DNA from: Pleodorina starrii
Lineage: Eukaryota; Chlorophyta; Chlorophyceae; Chlamydomonadales; Volvocaceae
DNA: 64,000 bases
Assembly (NCBI GenBank): GCA_030267565.1
Contig: BRXU01000021.1
Location: forward strand, 1,644,501 to 1,708,500
Reading direction: 5' to 3'
Below the pieces are notes generated by a model. The model was not told the origin of the DNA. It saw only the letters and a list, made by a program, of their open reading frames with translations, and ran no database searches. Within the stretch, counting starts at the first letter, position 1; every line of letters begins with the position of its first letter. Of this stretch, positions 1 to 12,034 are shown piece after piece. Position numbers and translations under genes: made by a program.

Positions 1-604
1 TCTGCGCGGGGCGGGAAATGGCGGTGGTTCAGGACACACCTGCCAGCCGGCACCGCACTGCACTGCACCGCACCGCGCTGCACTGCAGCGGGTGCGACCA
101 GGGGGAACGGTGAAGGACAGCGCCGCGAGAAGGCGGCAGGAGGCAGCAGGAGCCACCCAGACAGAAGCCTCGAGTACCGAATACCCGTCACCCCTCTCCA
201 GCTTCAAACGCCTTTCCCCCGGTCGAACCTAACACCCCGGGCAACATGGATTCACGAACGAATACCGGTACGGGCGGCCCCCGCCCTCACCGCCATTCGC
301 CTGACACGGCCCGGCCGCGTCATGCCTCATGCGGCCGCTTGGCCCGTTGGGCCCGTCGCCCGGTGTGGCGCCACCCACCGGCCTGACGTGTGTAAGGTCC
401 TTGGGGTCCCGGCTCCCGGGGTCGTCCGATACACTTGCCCTGCTTCGGAGCGACTTTCTTCTGGTGCCGGGTGCTTTGGTGCTTATTTTCCGTTGACGCG
501 TGTAACTGTGGTCACTCCTCCGTTTCTGTGTATGTTCGGTGCAGGGCCAGTGGTCACGTAGTCCGTTGCGCATCCTCCTCCTCCTCCTTCTCCGACATAT
601 GGCC

Positions 605-925
605 CTGCTGCGCTCGAGGCCCCGCTTCGCTCGAGGCCCTGCTCCCTGCTCCGTTCGAGGCCCTGCTTCGATCGAGGCCCTGCTTCGATCGAGGCTCTGC
701 TTCGATCGAGGCCCTGCTTCGCTTGAGACCCTGCTTCGATCGAGGCCCTGCTTCGATCGAGGCCCTGCTTTGCTCGAGGCCCTGCTTCGATCGAGGCCCT
801 GCTTCGCTTGAGACCCTGCTTCGATCGAGGCCCTGCTTCGATCGAGGTCCTGCTTCGATCGAGGCCCTGCTTCGATCGAGGCCCTGCTCCGTTCGAGGCC
901 CTGCTTCGATCGTGGCCTTGCTTTG
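605..925. repeat. 17-bp minisatellite
   Basis: Tandem array of a 17-bp unit of the form TCGATCGAGGCCCTGCT, with variant units in which CGATCG is replaced by CGCTTG, TGCTCG or CGTTCG. Most units carry the palindrome CGATCG. The 17-bp period shifts the frame at every unit, so the long ORFs on both strands are artefacts of the repeat. Confidence 0.85.
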
Positions 926-1533
926 AGACTCTGCTACCACTGGGGGCTCTGGAGAGATCGAGAGAATTGCTTGCGACAGTGCAGCGAGGGGTGTTGGCGA
1001 GACCGATGGTGACGTCGACGGCCGTGGCGGCGGCCAGGGTCGCCGTCGGCACGGGCTTGCTCGGTTTTCTGGCTCGCTGAAATGCCGTAGAAGTGAACGG
1101 AATACCCGAAATGGAGTATGGCCAATTGGCCATGCACCCTCAACCCCAAGTCTACGTACGGCAGCAACGGTGCGGGCGTGAACACTGGAAGGACGACGGC
1201 AAGCGGGCTTGGAGCTTCAGGGTTCAGGCCTGATGAAAAAACTCTAGCAGCCCTCAAAACACATGTTAGGCCTGAAGCCCCGGACAGGTGCCGCAAACCT
1301 CGCAAGCACGCAGCTGGGGGGGGGGGACGGAGCGCGGGAGGGGTATCCGCGGACAAGCCGGAGCCCGAGAACGGTAAATGCGTGTGTGACGAAGTGACAA
1401 TATGTTCTGGGACGCGTGGTTTTGTTGTGTGGGGCTTTACGCATATGTGTATATAATCCGAGCACGGCTGCGCGGGGGGAAGTGTGAAGCCATGACAAGC
1501 GGCGGCTTCTGCTGGACTCGCTTCCCGCCCCCT

Positions 1534-1628
1534 AATCACAAGTCGTAGGCCCCGCCGTTTAGCCCAGCGTGTCGGTGACGGGTGCACCCACACGCTGGGA
1601 TAAACGGCGGGGCCTACGACTTGTGATT
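1534..1628. repeat. Long inverted repeat (39-bp arms)
   Basis: Arms at 1534-1572 and 1590-1628 are reverse complements over 39 bp with one mismatch. The 17-base loop (1573-1589) contains the palindrome GGTGCACC. There is no coding potential inside. It could be a palindromic mobile-element relic or a small-RNA hairpin; nothing in the sequence decides between them. Confidence 0.85.
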
Positions 1629-2403
1629 GCCGTCATGCGAAAGGAATGCTGTTTAAGCACAACGTTTCATGCTAGAATGTTTGCCCCAAGGCCTTCATTG
1701 TTTGGAGGGCAGCCGTAAACTGTCGGACTGCTTCGAAATTCACAGCCATCGTCCAACGGCGCGAGAGCACGCGTAAGCGACTTGCAGCTGAACATTGTTA
1801 AGAGTAACACAAGTATTTGAAGATCTTTGAGCCCTGCCAGTCTGCTGCCAGTCTACCGTGGGCGAATCTATGCGTGAAATCTCCTCGCGTGTGCTGAGAA
1901 CGATGACGCGAGCGGCTCATTATTTACAATTAAAAGTATCATCGAACCGTGAATGTTTATTCATTTATCCACTTAAACTTATCAAGTTTCAAATGTATTG
2001 CATCAAGGAGATGCCGCTTGCAGTAGCGTCGAGAGCGTTCGAACGCTGCTGAACAAGCAGTCGCGCGGAGACAGGAAATGTAAATGTTTTTTATTATTTT
2101 ATGCAAAAATATTGACGAATGGGTCACGAGGTGAGCGGCTTTCGGGAGCTATACCGCATTTTGCCGTTTCGACTGACACTGGTTGCTCTTGCAGCGAACT
2201 CCGTGGCTGACGCTTACGCAAATTAACACGTTGCTTCGAGAAATCGATGCAAAAATTACGAATTGTTTGCTTAGTATGCATCGAATTTATCTTCGCTGGA
2301 CTTACTAACAATGTCGGCCGATTCATCTCCTGCACCGATCCGTAGTCAACGGTCCAACAATTCGGCCGAAATGGACCGGTGGCCGTACATCTTCGGAATG
2401 CAA

Positions 2404-2409
2404 TATAAA
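2404..2409 (+). promoter_or_regulatory. Probable TATA box of protease gene A
   Basis: TATAAA lies about 145 bp upstream of the ATG at 2555. The segment from about 2380 to the ATG is clearly similar to that before gene B (about 13120-13293), including GTGGCCGTAC before the box and the run CCGACACAGCCCG just before the start codon. This supports a shared proximal promoter and 5' UTR. Confidence 0.55.
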
Positions 2410-2554
2410 CCCGCGCCGACACCGATGCAATCAACATTCTACAACGACGATAACCCTGACAACTTGACTCTGACTTAGTAACTTTACGCTTACCCTTCAT
2501 AACAAGACTACGACACTTCTAGTTAAACTTTAACTGCAAATCCGACACAGCCCG

Positions 2555-5500
2555 ATGCAACCTCCAGGCCCCGATGAGGGGGGCGATGGCCAAAATAACC
2601 CCGTGTACACCAAGCCGCAGCAGGGAACCGTGGAGGCCGTTATCGGGGATGTAAGCACCCCAGCTGCTAGTGACGCTGCTGCCGGGTCTCAAGAGGCCGC
2701 GAACATGGGCGAAGCCATGTATGACACCCTTGTCTTGCAGCCAAGCACCCAACCTGCCAGAAGCGGCGAAGATGGAGGCGCGAAAAAGTCCGGTTTCAAA
2801 GGCTGGGTAAGTGCGACGACAAGGAGAACCGCAAATCGATTCGGGTCACGGCTTTATATATAGTAATTTATTAAAAACAAATATTTGGGTTCTGAAGCCC
2901 GTTGTTGTCGACGTCGTCCCTTGTTCTACACTTTGCAAAACTGTTTTCACATTTCTGACCAAGCGCGCGAATGCCGATCTGTCGGCCTTCTGGGACTCCT
3001 GTAATAAAAAATTGAACAGCAACTATTATGCGCTGTTATTTTGACACGCTGTCCTTCGCTCGCAAATACGCTATCGCCCTCTGCCTGCAGGTCACCGCGA
3101 ACCCGTTCCTGTTCACCGGCCTGGTTGTGCTCGGCGTGCTTTGCATCCTGACCGTGATCATCGTTCCGTCAGCTTACTGCTCCACTGCCGGCTGTGGCAA
3201 GAAAAACAAAGACAAGTCCGACGTGAGTTTTCCGTTTTCAGTTCGAAGAGTCAAGCGCGCTATCGACACTTGAAGTCGGCATGCGAATCGATATGCCAGG
3301 ATGGACAATAATGGATCTCGTTTCTGTCTTGATGTTTGGCAATACTTGCGCGTATCGATAAATTCACTGCAGTACACCAAGCTAGTGCATCCCAAAAAAT
3401 GCAACGTGAGCTGTCGAGGTCATCACCGTCAGACCTGCTTCTCACATCCATATCCTCTTTCTCCGCCACTCCTCGAATTCAACTGTAATATTTGCCGTAA
3501 ATTTCGTTTCGCTCCCCTTCGCCCTCATTCGTGCCCCGCAGGAGATTGCGCCCACCACGATGCGCCTGATGGTTCGCCTCAATGATGCCGACGCCTCCGT
3601 CGCGAAGCTTCTGCCGCTGCTGTCAAAGTACTTCAACACAACCAAGCTGGGCACCAGCGGTCTCGAAGTGCTGCAGTTCGTCGACAAGAAGATCCTGAAA
3701 GAGGTCAAAAACCTGCTGAAAGACGATTATAAAGGTACGGCAACGAATTTATCCATGTGTTACCGGAAAGAATGGAACGCCCTCCATAGAATAATGCCTT
3801 CCAAAATGCCTTCTTGGTTTGGATTGCTGGATATGAACCGATGCGGTGCGGCTCGCGAATGATTGAGTGGTCGCGCAAGGGAGAGCCAGCCCACCAGGCA
3901 ACTTTTTTTTCCTCGAAACTGGCCATTATCGCTAAAAGGATTCTCCCTCCCCCTGCCCCGCCACCGCTCCCACGCACCCTTCCCGCGCAGCTGTCGTGGA
4001 TCTGGTCATGAGCGACTTCAAGTCTGCCATCGCCCCCACCATCAACGACCTCTACACGCCGAATCCAGCCCCCAGCACGCCGCCCCCGCCGAGAGCTCCC
4101 TACCCGCCCGCCCCGCCCAGTTCGCCTATCGAAGTCGGCCCCGACGCCGACCCCGACGTCCCCGCCAACGCTACCGCCGACGGCGCCTCCAGCACCCCCG
4201 TACCCGGCCCCGCTCCCACCCCCGCCCCTGCCCCGTCCAGCAGCCGCCGCAGCGCCCAGGCAAAGTACGACGACAACAAGGCGGATCCGCTGGAGTACGA
4301 CATGTGGCACCTCAAGACGATCAATGCGGCCGGGGCTTGGGCCGTTACGAAAGGTGCGGTGTGGTTTGCATGATTTGAAGTTGCGGGAGGGAATCGACCA
4401 TTGTCTGGAGCAGGGGTGTGTCGCCAAGCTTGGCACCAGCTCTCGTGATATCCGCCAGCCATGTTTATATTCCATTTGCCTCGGTGGTCGACCTACCCTC
4501 ACTTGCCGTCCGAATTGGCCCTTTCTCGTCCCCAGGTGTGCCCGAGATCATTGTGGCTGTTCTTGACACCGGCATCGACATCGAGCATCCCGACCTGAAG
4601 GACAACATCTGGATCAACAAGGGCGAGATCCCGGGCAACGGCATTGACGATGACCGCAACGGTGAGCGCCAGTGCCTGTGGGCACCAACCGTGCTGTGCG
4701 TACACACACACACACGCCCCCTTGTTAGCTCCCAGGGACCACAGATTGGTAGCCCATGCAACCAACCAACACCACCGCCCCTGCCCTCCCCCAATCCCTC
4801 CCCCGCAGGCTTCGTTGACGATGTTTACGGATACGACTTCGCTGGCCCCTGCAAAGACGACTGGCGCATTGTGCCCCCGCCGCCCCCACCCGCACCTCCC
4901 CGGCCCCCGGGTTCGCGCTGGTGGGGCCGCCGCCACAGCCGCTCCCTGCATCAGATCACGGAGTGGCGGGAAAGCCCGCCGTCGCCCCCTCGCCCTCCAT
5001 CTCCTCCCCCCCGTCCCTTCAACGCCAACCCAGTTGACTATCAGTGGTCTCCCGAGGTGTGCGGCTCCGATGCCGACCCCCGCCCCGACTATCCCTTCGA
5101 CACCGGCCACGGCACGCACGTTGCGGGTCTCATCGCGGCCATCCGCGGTAACGGCATCGGAGGCTCCGGCATCGCTCCTCGCGTCAAGATTATGGCGCTC
5201 AAGGCGAGTTTGGAAGCCCAGTGCAGAGGAATTGGGGGCCATCGGGGCTGCTTGTGGGGTCCCTTTTTCCCTTGTTTCCCAGTGCTCTTTGTGTTGCAGT
5301 TAGGTGTCTGTCCTTTACCAACGCTTGGTTTGTTGCTCTGCTCACCTTTCACACTAAACCCTAACAACTAACCACCAACCACCTCCCGAATCGCCATATT
5401 TTACCCCCAGGTCGCCGACCCCAACGGCGACATGTACGCGTCCAACATCATGGTTGCGTACGACTACGCGCTCAAGATGGGCGCCCACGTGGTGTCGTGC

Positions 5501-8500
5501 AGCTTCGGACCAGTTCCCGTCTTCAACCCGGACGATGAGCAGAAGGCCGAGAGCGCTATGCGGGAGCGGCTGTACACGCAGGCTATCAAGCCGCTGAACG
5601 ACAAGGGAGTCGTGGTGGTGGCCGCCTCCGGTGAGTTTGGGTCGGGTCGGGTCGGGTCGCGTCCGATTCCGGTTCCCAACATCAGGCCCACGTACCCCTG
5701 CGTTGGCGCACTCTTCTTGTTCAGGTTCCCCATCCAAAATGAGATCCTGCATTTGCATGATATCACACCGAAAACCAAAACAAACCAAACCCTCATCACC
5801 CGACGCCTCCTACCCTCTCCAATCCATCGCAGGTAACGAGATCTCAAACTTGGATGGACTGCGCGGAGTGGGAATGAGCTACCTGCCCTGCACCCTGGAC
5901 CTGCCCAACGTGATCTGCGTGTCAGCCACCGACGACACCAACAAGCTGTGGCGCGAGGAGCAGTTCAACCGCATTATCGGCACCAACTACGGTCGAATGA
6001 CGGTCGACATGGGTGCGCCCGGCTCCCGCGTCCTCAGCACGATGCCGTTGACCGGACCGTATTCCTCATCCTCTGGCTACGGCCTGAAGACTGGCAGCTC
6101 GATGGTGGGTGCAAGTTAGTTGTTGTAACTGGCCCTCCCAGCAGTAGGCCTTAGTAGACCCTACGGAAGGTCGCCCGGAGGGTTGCATTGCACGGGCGTG
6201 AGGGGCGGTGCAGCGTTCTGACCCATACTTCAATGAAACCGTTTGACGAATTCGTTCGAGGAATTCGCACTCGAATGACATTCCGTGATGGCCTGCCTTG
6301 ATCGCTACGCAGGCCACTCCGCTGGTGTCCGGCACCGTGGCGCTTGTGCTGTCCGTGCTGGGCTCCCAAAGCGGCAACTACTTCCAGGGTGCCCGGGCCA
6401 GGTCCATTGTTCTGGAGACCGGTGACACTCGGCCCGACCTGGCTGTCATCACTAGCCGTATCCTCAACGCCGAACGTGCCGTGCAGACGGCCCTCAGCTT
6501 CGGCGGCACCGGCTCCTTCCGTGAGTGTGCCTCGACTGCGAAGCCCTTATGCCTTCAGGTTCCAAGCCTCTTTCAGTACCTTACGGCCCAAATCTCGCAT
6601 AACGACTATTAAACATTAGCCTCTGTGCTTTGACAAGCCTTTCGAAGTAGCCTCGCTAGCATAGCCTATATCGCATACCAGCTCGGCCCCTCTGCCTTGT
6701 TGCTGATGGCCTCTCCCCTCTCCACCTCTCGTCCCCTCACCCCCTCCTCGCCCTTCCCCTGCCCCCCGCAGTGCTGGTTCCCATGCCGGTCGACGTCGGC
6801 GTCAAGAGTGGTGCCCTGATGCGCACCCTCACCGAGAGCTACTTCCGCCTCAGCCCCGTGGCTGTATCCAGCCTGGCGGCCGACGTCGCTCGGGCGCCCA
6901 ACGTCACCTCTCCCGCCCTCAGCACGCTCGGATTGACGCCCTTCGCCCTTGGCGCACGGGTAAGAAGGCTTACCAGGATTCCACAACGCTAGGACCCACA
7001 TCAAACGCAGCGGTTGACGTTTCTGTCCACATTGTTATCGTCCACTTAGCCATCGACCCCCTTCCGCCTAATTCCTGCTGACCTGCTGCGTGACCTCTCC
7101 GCCTTTCCGCCCTTCCACAGCCGTCCAACAGCTCGCTGCGCAACTTCAAGCACACCGGCGCCGATGTGTTGGTGGCGGTTCGCGGCCAGCTCAACCTGCC
7201 CTTCCGCGGCGTCTACGGCCTGCGCATCGCCACCACCGCCCCGCACGCCCGCATTGCCGTAACTGTGGGCCAGCGCCGTCTGAACTTCAACGCCACCAGC
7301 GATGCGGGCGTTACGGAGGCGCTGCTGCAGGTCGATACCGCGCCTGGTAAGTGCAGTACAATGCAGTACAATGCTGTGCAATGAATTACAATGCTGTGCA
7401 ATGCAGTACAATGCAGTACGCCCTAGTGCAATGCAGTATAATGCAGTACAACGCTGTGCATAACATTAGGGAAAGCAATGCTGTGCAATGCTGTGCATAA
7501 CATTAGGGACATCAATTCTGTACAATGTTGTGTTTAACATTGAGTACAGTGCAGTACAATCTAACGCGCAAACCCTATCCAACCCTCCTGACTGCAGGCT
7601 GGTACGACTTCGAGGTGCTCGTCGCCGGCTTCAACGACACTATCGGCTTTGTCTGGTCCCTGCCCACCAGCCGCACCACCTGGGGTCCGCTGCCGGACGG
7701 CTGGCTGGTCTCCGGAACCATGAGCTACCCCACGCCCCTCCCCTGGATGCCGCGCGACATGCCCAAGGCCGGCAACGTGCCCGCGTCGGAGGTGCTTGCA
7801 GCCGTAGGCGGCTGGCATATCCTTTGGCGCCCCATGCTGGCAAACGTCACCCCCGTTGGACCCTGGAACAGCGTCGCAGACCCCGCCGGTGCTATCGTCT
7901 TCTCCTCAGGCTTCCTGGCGGACCTCACCCTCACGAGCCACTTCAACTATAGCGCCTACGTGGACGAGCTCAATTCCAAGACCAACACCGCGCTCATGAA
8001 CGATATCAGCGGCGGCTCCGTCAACGCCAACCGAGCGGACAAGCTCGCCCTCGCGGCTGCCCAGAGCGGCCCCATCTACGGCTTCGCCACCACCTTCATC
8101 CAGTCTACAGTCGATGGGCCCATGTCCGTGGCCTTCCGCGTGACCTGCACTCAGTGCCAGCTCTACCTGGACGACGTGATGTTCCACGAGACCTTCGACG
8201 CCAACTACGTGCCCGGCTCCGCCACCCCGCCCGTCGCCACCACCCGCATCACGCCCTGTGTCACTCTGGACCCCGTCACCAACCCCAACGCCACCGGCGT
8301 CAACCGCGCGCGTCACCACCTGCAGATCCGCTTCGCAACAAGCACCAACAATGTCAGCGGTCCCGGCTTCGTTGTGCAGCAGGCCGCCTGCACCAACCCG
8401 CTGCCCACCTTCCAGCCCGTGCGCCCCATCATGGCGCCCGCGCCCTGGTACAAGGCCAGCGCCGCGCCCAACACCGCCCTTAACGGCTCCATCAATTGCG

Positions 8501-9051
8501 ATCTGTGGGACTACATGGCCGTCGGCATGTCTGGCTGGCTGCAGTTGGGCAAGATCCCGCGCCCGGAGGACTTTCCGCCCGTCGTCCGCATCCGGCTGCC
8601 CCACCCCAAGGCAAACAATTACCCCTGCAAGTCCCCCAACTTCTGCCCCACCGGCCGCAACTTCACCTTCCTGACCGATGACATCATTCCGGTAAACACC
8701 CTGCCAAAATACCTCTACGCACGCTGCTGGACCTGGACCAACCGCGGCATGAGGAACGGCCTGGTCACCGTGTTTGCGGCGGAGACACTGCCTACGGTTG
8801 TGTACCTGGGCGATCAGCAGGTGTTCCGCACCCTGGGCGCCGGCGACAAGACCCCCTTCTATATGTCGAGCCGCTCGCCCAACTCCACTTATTTGAACGG
8901 TCAGTACCGACAGCTGCTTGCAGTCGAGTGGCACGGCATTACGGCGTATTCGCGCCTGTCGATTACAGAAGGCTTGGCGCGTGTGCCGGCCGACGTCCCC
9001 TCGGCGCTGGAGCTGGATTCGTCATTCAACGCGCCCGATTGGAATGCGTGA
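2555..9051 (+). CDS. Subtilisin-like serine protease A, hatching-enzyme (sporangin/VheA)-like
   Basis: S8 protease of 1342 aa in 12 exons: 2555-2806, 3091-3222, 3542-3734, 3991-4353, 4536-4661, 4809-5203, 5411-5630, 5833-6104, 6313-6520, 6772-6959, 7121-7346, 7598-9051. All junctions keep frame. Residues 1-84 form a hydrophilic tail and about 88-115 one transmembrane segment (FLFTGLVVLGVLCILTVIIV). A prodomain with FNTTKLG follows, then a Pro-rich linker and the dibasic site R278-R279 before ADPLEYDMWHL, which resembles a subtilase mature N-terminus. The catalytic set is Asp324 (VLDTGID), His459 (GHGTHVAG), oxyanion Asn562 (SGN) and Ser650 (GSSMATP, split by an intron). An SPP-rich hydroxyproline-type insert separates Asp from His. 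The C-terminal 500 residues are beta-rich, with a PA14-like stretch (CQLYLDDVMFHET). Intron 6 is GC-AG. By family, it probably digests the mother cell wall or sporangial matrix; orthology to a named gene is unproven. Confidence 0.88.
7347..7570 (+). repeat. Degenerate 10-11-bp repeat in intron 11 of gene A
   Basis: The intron between exons 11 and 12 is filled by variants of TGCAGTACAA and TGCTGTGCAA, including two copies of a longer piece ending CATAACATTAGGGA. The matching intron of gene B (18145-18412) starts with the same few units but lacks the expansion, so the array grew after A and B separated. Confidence 0.7.
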
Positions 9052-9411
9052 TTGTTGACACTTTGGCCGAATCTGTTCCTTGAATTTCTGCAGAGGCAAG
9101 TGCGTAGTGATGCATGGGTTAGTAGTAGCTATGTTATGCCCGATTATTGCGTTTTGTGTGTGGCGAACTGGTGGGCTTATGCCGGCGTGAAATGACCATT
9201 GACCAGCTCCTCTCGACAGCTGGACGTACAGACTGCGCGATCGGACTTGCTTGCGTGATCGGAAGGAAGGAAAGAAGCAGTGCTGTGGCAATGCATCTCT
9301 CTATGTGCCATAGATCGTATTATGCAGAGCTAGGCCATTTGGACGACAGGTTAGGGAAGCAGCTACACAGGCCCAGCCACGGACCCTAAGTACGGACAAT
9401 TACGGACAATT

Positions 9412-9416
9412 TGTAA
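9412..9416 (+). terminator. TGTAA polyadenylation signal, gene A
   Basis: TGTAA, the usual volvocine polyadenylation signal, lies 361 bp after the TGA. The surrounding block (about 9285-9425, with GCAGAGCTAGGCCATTT and TTTGTAACAGT) recurs after gene B at about 20340-20450. This marks it as conserved 3' UTR. Confidence 0.7.
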
Positions 9417-9529
9417 CAGTTCGATTGTGCGCTTGCCCCAAAAGTTATCTCATGTACCGGGTCTATACCGGGTCCGCCGTCTAATGATCTAAACGGCATA
9501 CACTCGCAAATGATCTAACCGCTCACCCC

Positions 9530-9965
9530 CTGCGTCACCCTCGACCCCGTTACCAACCCCAAGCAACCGGCGTCAACCGCGCCACCGCCTGTAGATCCGC
9601 TTCGCCACCCGCACCCACATCGCCGATTCCGCAGCAGGCCACCAGCATCATGGTGCCCGCGTCCTGACCACTGACCACTCCCCTCGACCGCTCAACCGCG
9701 CTGGCTAGGTGCTAGGCACTGCGCGTGGTCGAATAAGGAAGCGTGTTGTTGGCTGGGTGACTAGGCGGCAGGCGCGTCTGCAACCGTCCCGTGGATGATT
9801 ATAATCTCGCTATCTGTCAGAAATCTCATGCAGAGCTATGCCATTTCGACGACAGATGAGGGACCCAGCTACACAAGCCCAGCTTCGGACGGACAAGAAC
9901 GGACAACCTGTAGCAGTCTGAGTTAGAAGCTCCACCTGCCTCTCTTGATCTCTCCTCTTGTCGTT
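9530..9965 (+). pseudogene. 3' relic of a fourth protease copy
   Basis: About 9535-9665 resembles the C-terminal coding exon of genes A-C (the part encoding VTLDPVTNP through the Cys-rich region) but carries deletions and frame breaks. From about 9670 to 9960 it matches the 3' UTR of gene B (20165-20480), including GCTAGGTGCTAGGCACTGCG. The polyadenylation signal is altered to TGTAG at 9909-9913. No catalytic domain remains. It is best read as the tail of a lost tandem copy, or of a partial duplication of the 3' end of B. Confidence 0.8.
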
Positions 9966-10028
9966 TTGGGCGCGGCCCCAGCGCGAAGCGCCCTGGGGAG
10001 CCCGGCCCCCTAGGGTTGACCCTGTCCG

Positions 10029-10071
<43 letters not shown>

Positions 10072-10073
10072 GC
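10029..10073. repeat. (CTGG)n microsatellite
   Basis: About eleven uninterrupted TGGC tetranucleotides directly after the relic. A related (CAGC)n tract occurs in the last intron of gene C. Confidence 0.85.
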
Positions 10074-11993
10074 GACGGCCAACCTTGATGGCTCGATACG
10101 CGGTTACGCAAGCTTAATAGCCCTTGAAAAACTTTATTATAATTAAAAACCAATAGTGCATGTATCTGGGCAAAACATGTTTGACTGAGTCCATGGTCCG
10201 AGGCCGCACTCGCTCCAACGCATCCAGAACTCCTATTAATTCCAACTAATACCACGTCTAGTTTATATATATCATTACAAGACGGCGGCTCTTCGTTTCG
10301 ACATTTAACTATAAATGCACAGCGAAGATTGGTTACAACGACACATTTTGGCTTGCCGTTCCGACCGCCTTTACGCATCAACTATTACAAGATATCACAA
10401 AGGTTGCAAGGGACGAACTATGAGGGTCGAAGTAGTTGTTGGGCGCCAAGCCGCAAATGCACACGCGATGCCGTCTCCTGCGGGCCGCCCAACAGGTCCA
10501 GTCGGCAAGACCTAATTATGCCGGATGTACGCTGTTAACTATAGTGAAATTACGTAATAAGTTCGCGACGCGCGACTTCGCGACGACTTTGAACATCTAT
10601 GTGAACCTAACTAACGATGGCACGCGGCCGGGTTGGGGTTGGGAAGGCCGGACCGTACGGGTTCCACTAGGGACGGAACCAAATCATGGCTGTTGAGATC
10701 CGCTGTCAAGACCTGCCGTCGTACGTTCTGCCCATCCGTATCCTTTCTTCTCTGCCCCGCCGCCCCTTCCCGCCCTCTTTTGCACCGCGTCGCCGCCCCA
10801 GCTCGTTCGTGGGCTTATGCGTGTCTTGCCTTGCTTGTCTGCCTGCTCGCTCCTTCCTTCGCTGACATTGCCGTTGCCCATTGCCGTTGCTCACGCCGTT
10901 TCCTTCGCTTCTTTCCAATTCGATTCCTCCATTGAGCCCAGGTGAGTCTACCATTTGTCGGGTTGTTTTGTCCGGGCGCTCGTGCTGTTCTTGTGCTGTC
11001 GCGCGTAATCGTCCGTCTGGGTTGGTCTGGCGGCGACGTGGTCGCTGCACGCTTCAGCTCGGTTAGTTTACAGGTATTTTCGGTAAGTATTGCTGGGTTC
11101 TGGGTCCGTTCGCTAACGCCGTCTCCTCCTTCTTCTCCGCTGCGAAATTTTCTTTAAACCCCACTTCCCGGGCAGGGCCGAAGCCCCACCAGCTGACTCG
11201 GCTCGATTGCATCTCGAACCTCTCGCGGTGAAACTGCCCGAAACCACGTTGTCATACCCCTGAGGCGTTCTCGCTGAGGCAGCGGGCATCCAGCGGTTTG
11301 GCCCAAGTCCCTAGCACTCTTGTCGTAAGCTCACCCTCGTATGTATGCAAACCCCTTGTCGTATGGACACCCTTGCTGCCACTGCCACCTGCATACACAG
11401 AAATACATCCGCCTAACCGCCTTCCTCCCTCGCTCCCTCCCTCCCCTGGAATTGTTTGCTCATGAGGGGTTCGGTTCACTGCTGGCGACGACAGACGCGG
11501 GATGGAGCTAACCGCGCGATTCGCTGGCCACTATGCGTGTGATTACTCGGAACCGAACGATTTTTAGTAGAGAAACAAAATGAAACCAAGGTGGGCTTTC
11601 TGTGCATTTTCCGAGCGCGTACATACTCAGCTGGCCGTTGGAGCGTACGGCAGATAGAGCCGTACTGGCGTGCGTGAGCGAAGCTGCGGCATCTTTGCCG
11701 GGAAGAGTAATTTCGCGAGTTCATACAGTCAGTACTGATGGGGTTAACGCTGCGTCGCCCGTCTGCCAATTACACCGCCCCGCGGCGGATAGCGCAGTCA
11801 TTCGGCAACCCGGCTGCCGGCTCTCCTCCCTCCCACGGAAGCAAGTAAGCACCGACACTCTTCTGCTCGCAGGTACTCAAGCCCATCCCCGTCTTTAAGC
11901 GGTGCGGCAACTCAACTATTCATGAAAACAAACTCGATCTAGTGGCATTGCTAGGATCGATCGTAGCGCTCCCTACACGAGGATCACGTAAAG

Positions 11994-12034
11994 GGAAGCA
12001 GGCTTGGGTCCGTATGTGACCCAAGCCTGCTTCC
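11994..12034. repeat. Perfect 17-bp inverted repeat
   Basis: GGAAGCAGGCTTGGGTC (11994-12010) and its exact reverse complement (12018-12034) flank a 7-base loop. It lies inside the upstream block otherwise shared with gene C, but I do not see the hairpin in the C copy. Confidence 0.85.

Larger units (their letters stand above)
1..2403. other. Left flank without a supported gene
   Basis: No reading frame here has recognisable domains, plausible splice structure or codon pattern. The stretch contains a CAC/TGC-rich low-complexity patch near 50-95, a 17-bp minisatellite (about 605-925), a long inverted repeat (1534-1628) and AT-richer DNA from about 1640 to the promoter of the first protease gene. 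Overlapping frames through the minisatellite are translations of the repeat, not genes. Confidence 0.6.

Noticed and set aside
483..1133. 216-codon minus-strand ORF with RSRASIEAGPRSKQGL repeats
   Set aside because: It is produced by the 17-bp minisatellite; similar repeats appear in other frames, with no start or splice context.
7906..8934. 342-codon minus-strand ORF opposite the last exon of protease A
   Set aside because: It is a shadow of the GC-rich coding exon. The same shadow appears opposite gene B, and the + strand has paralogue-conserved protein sequence.
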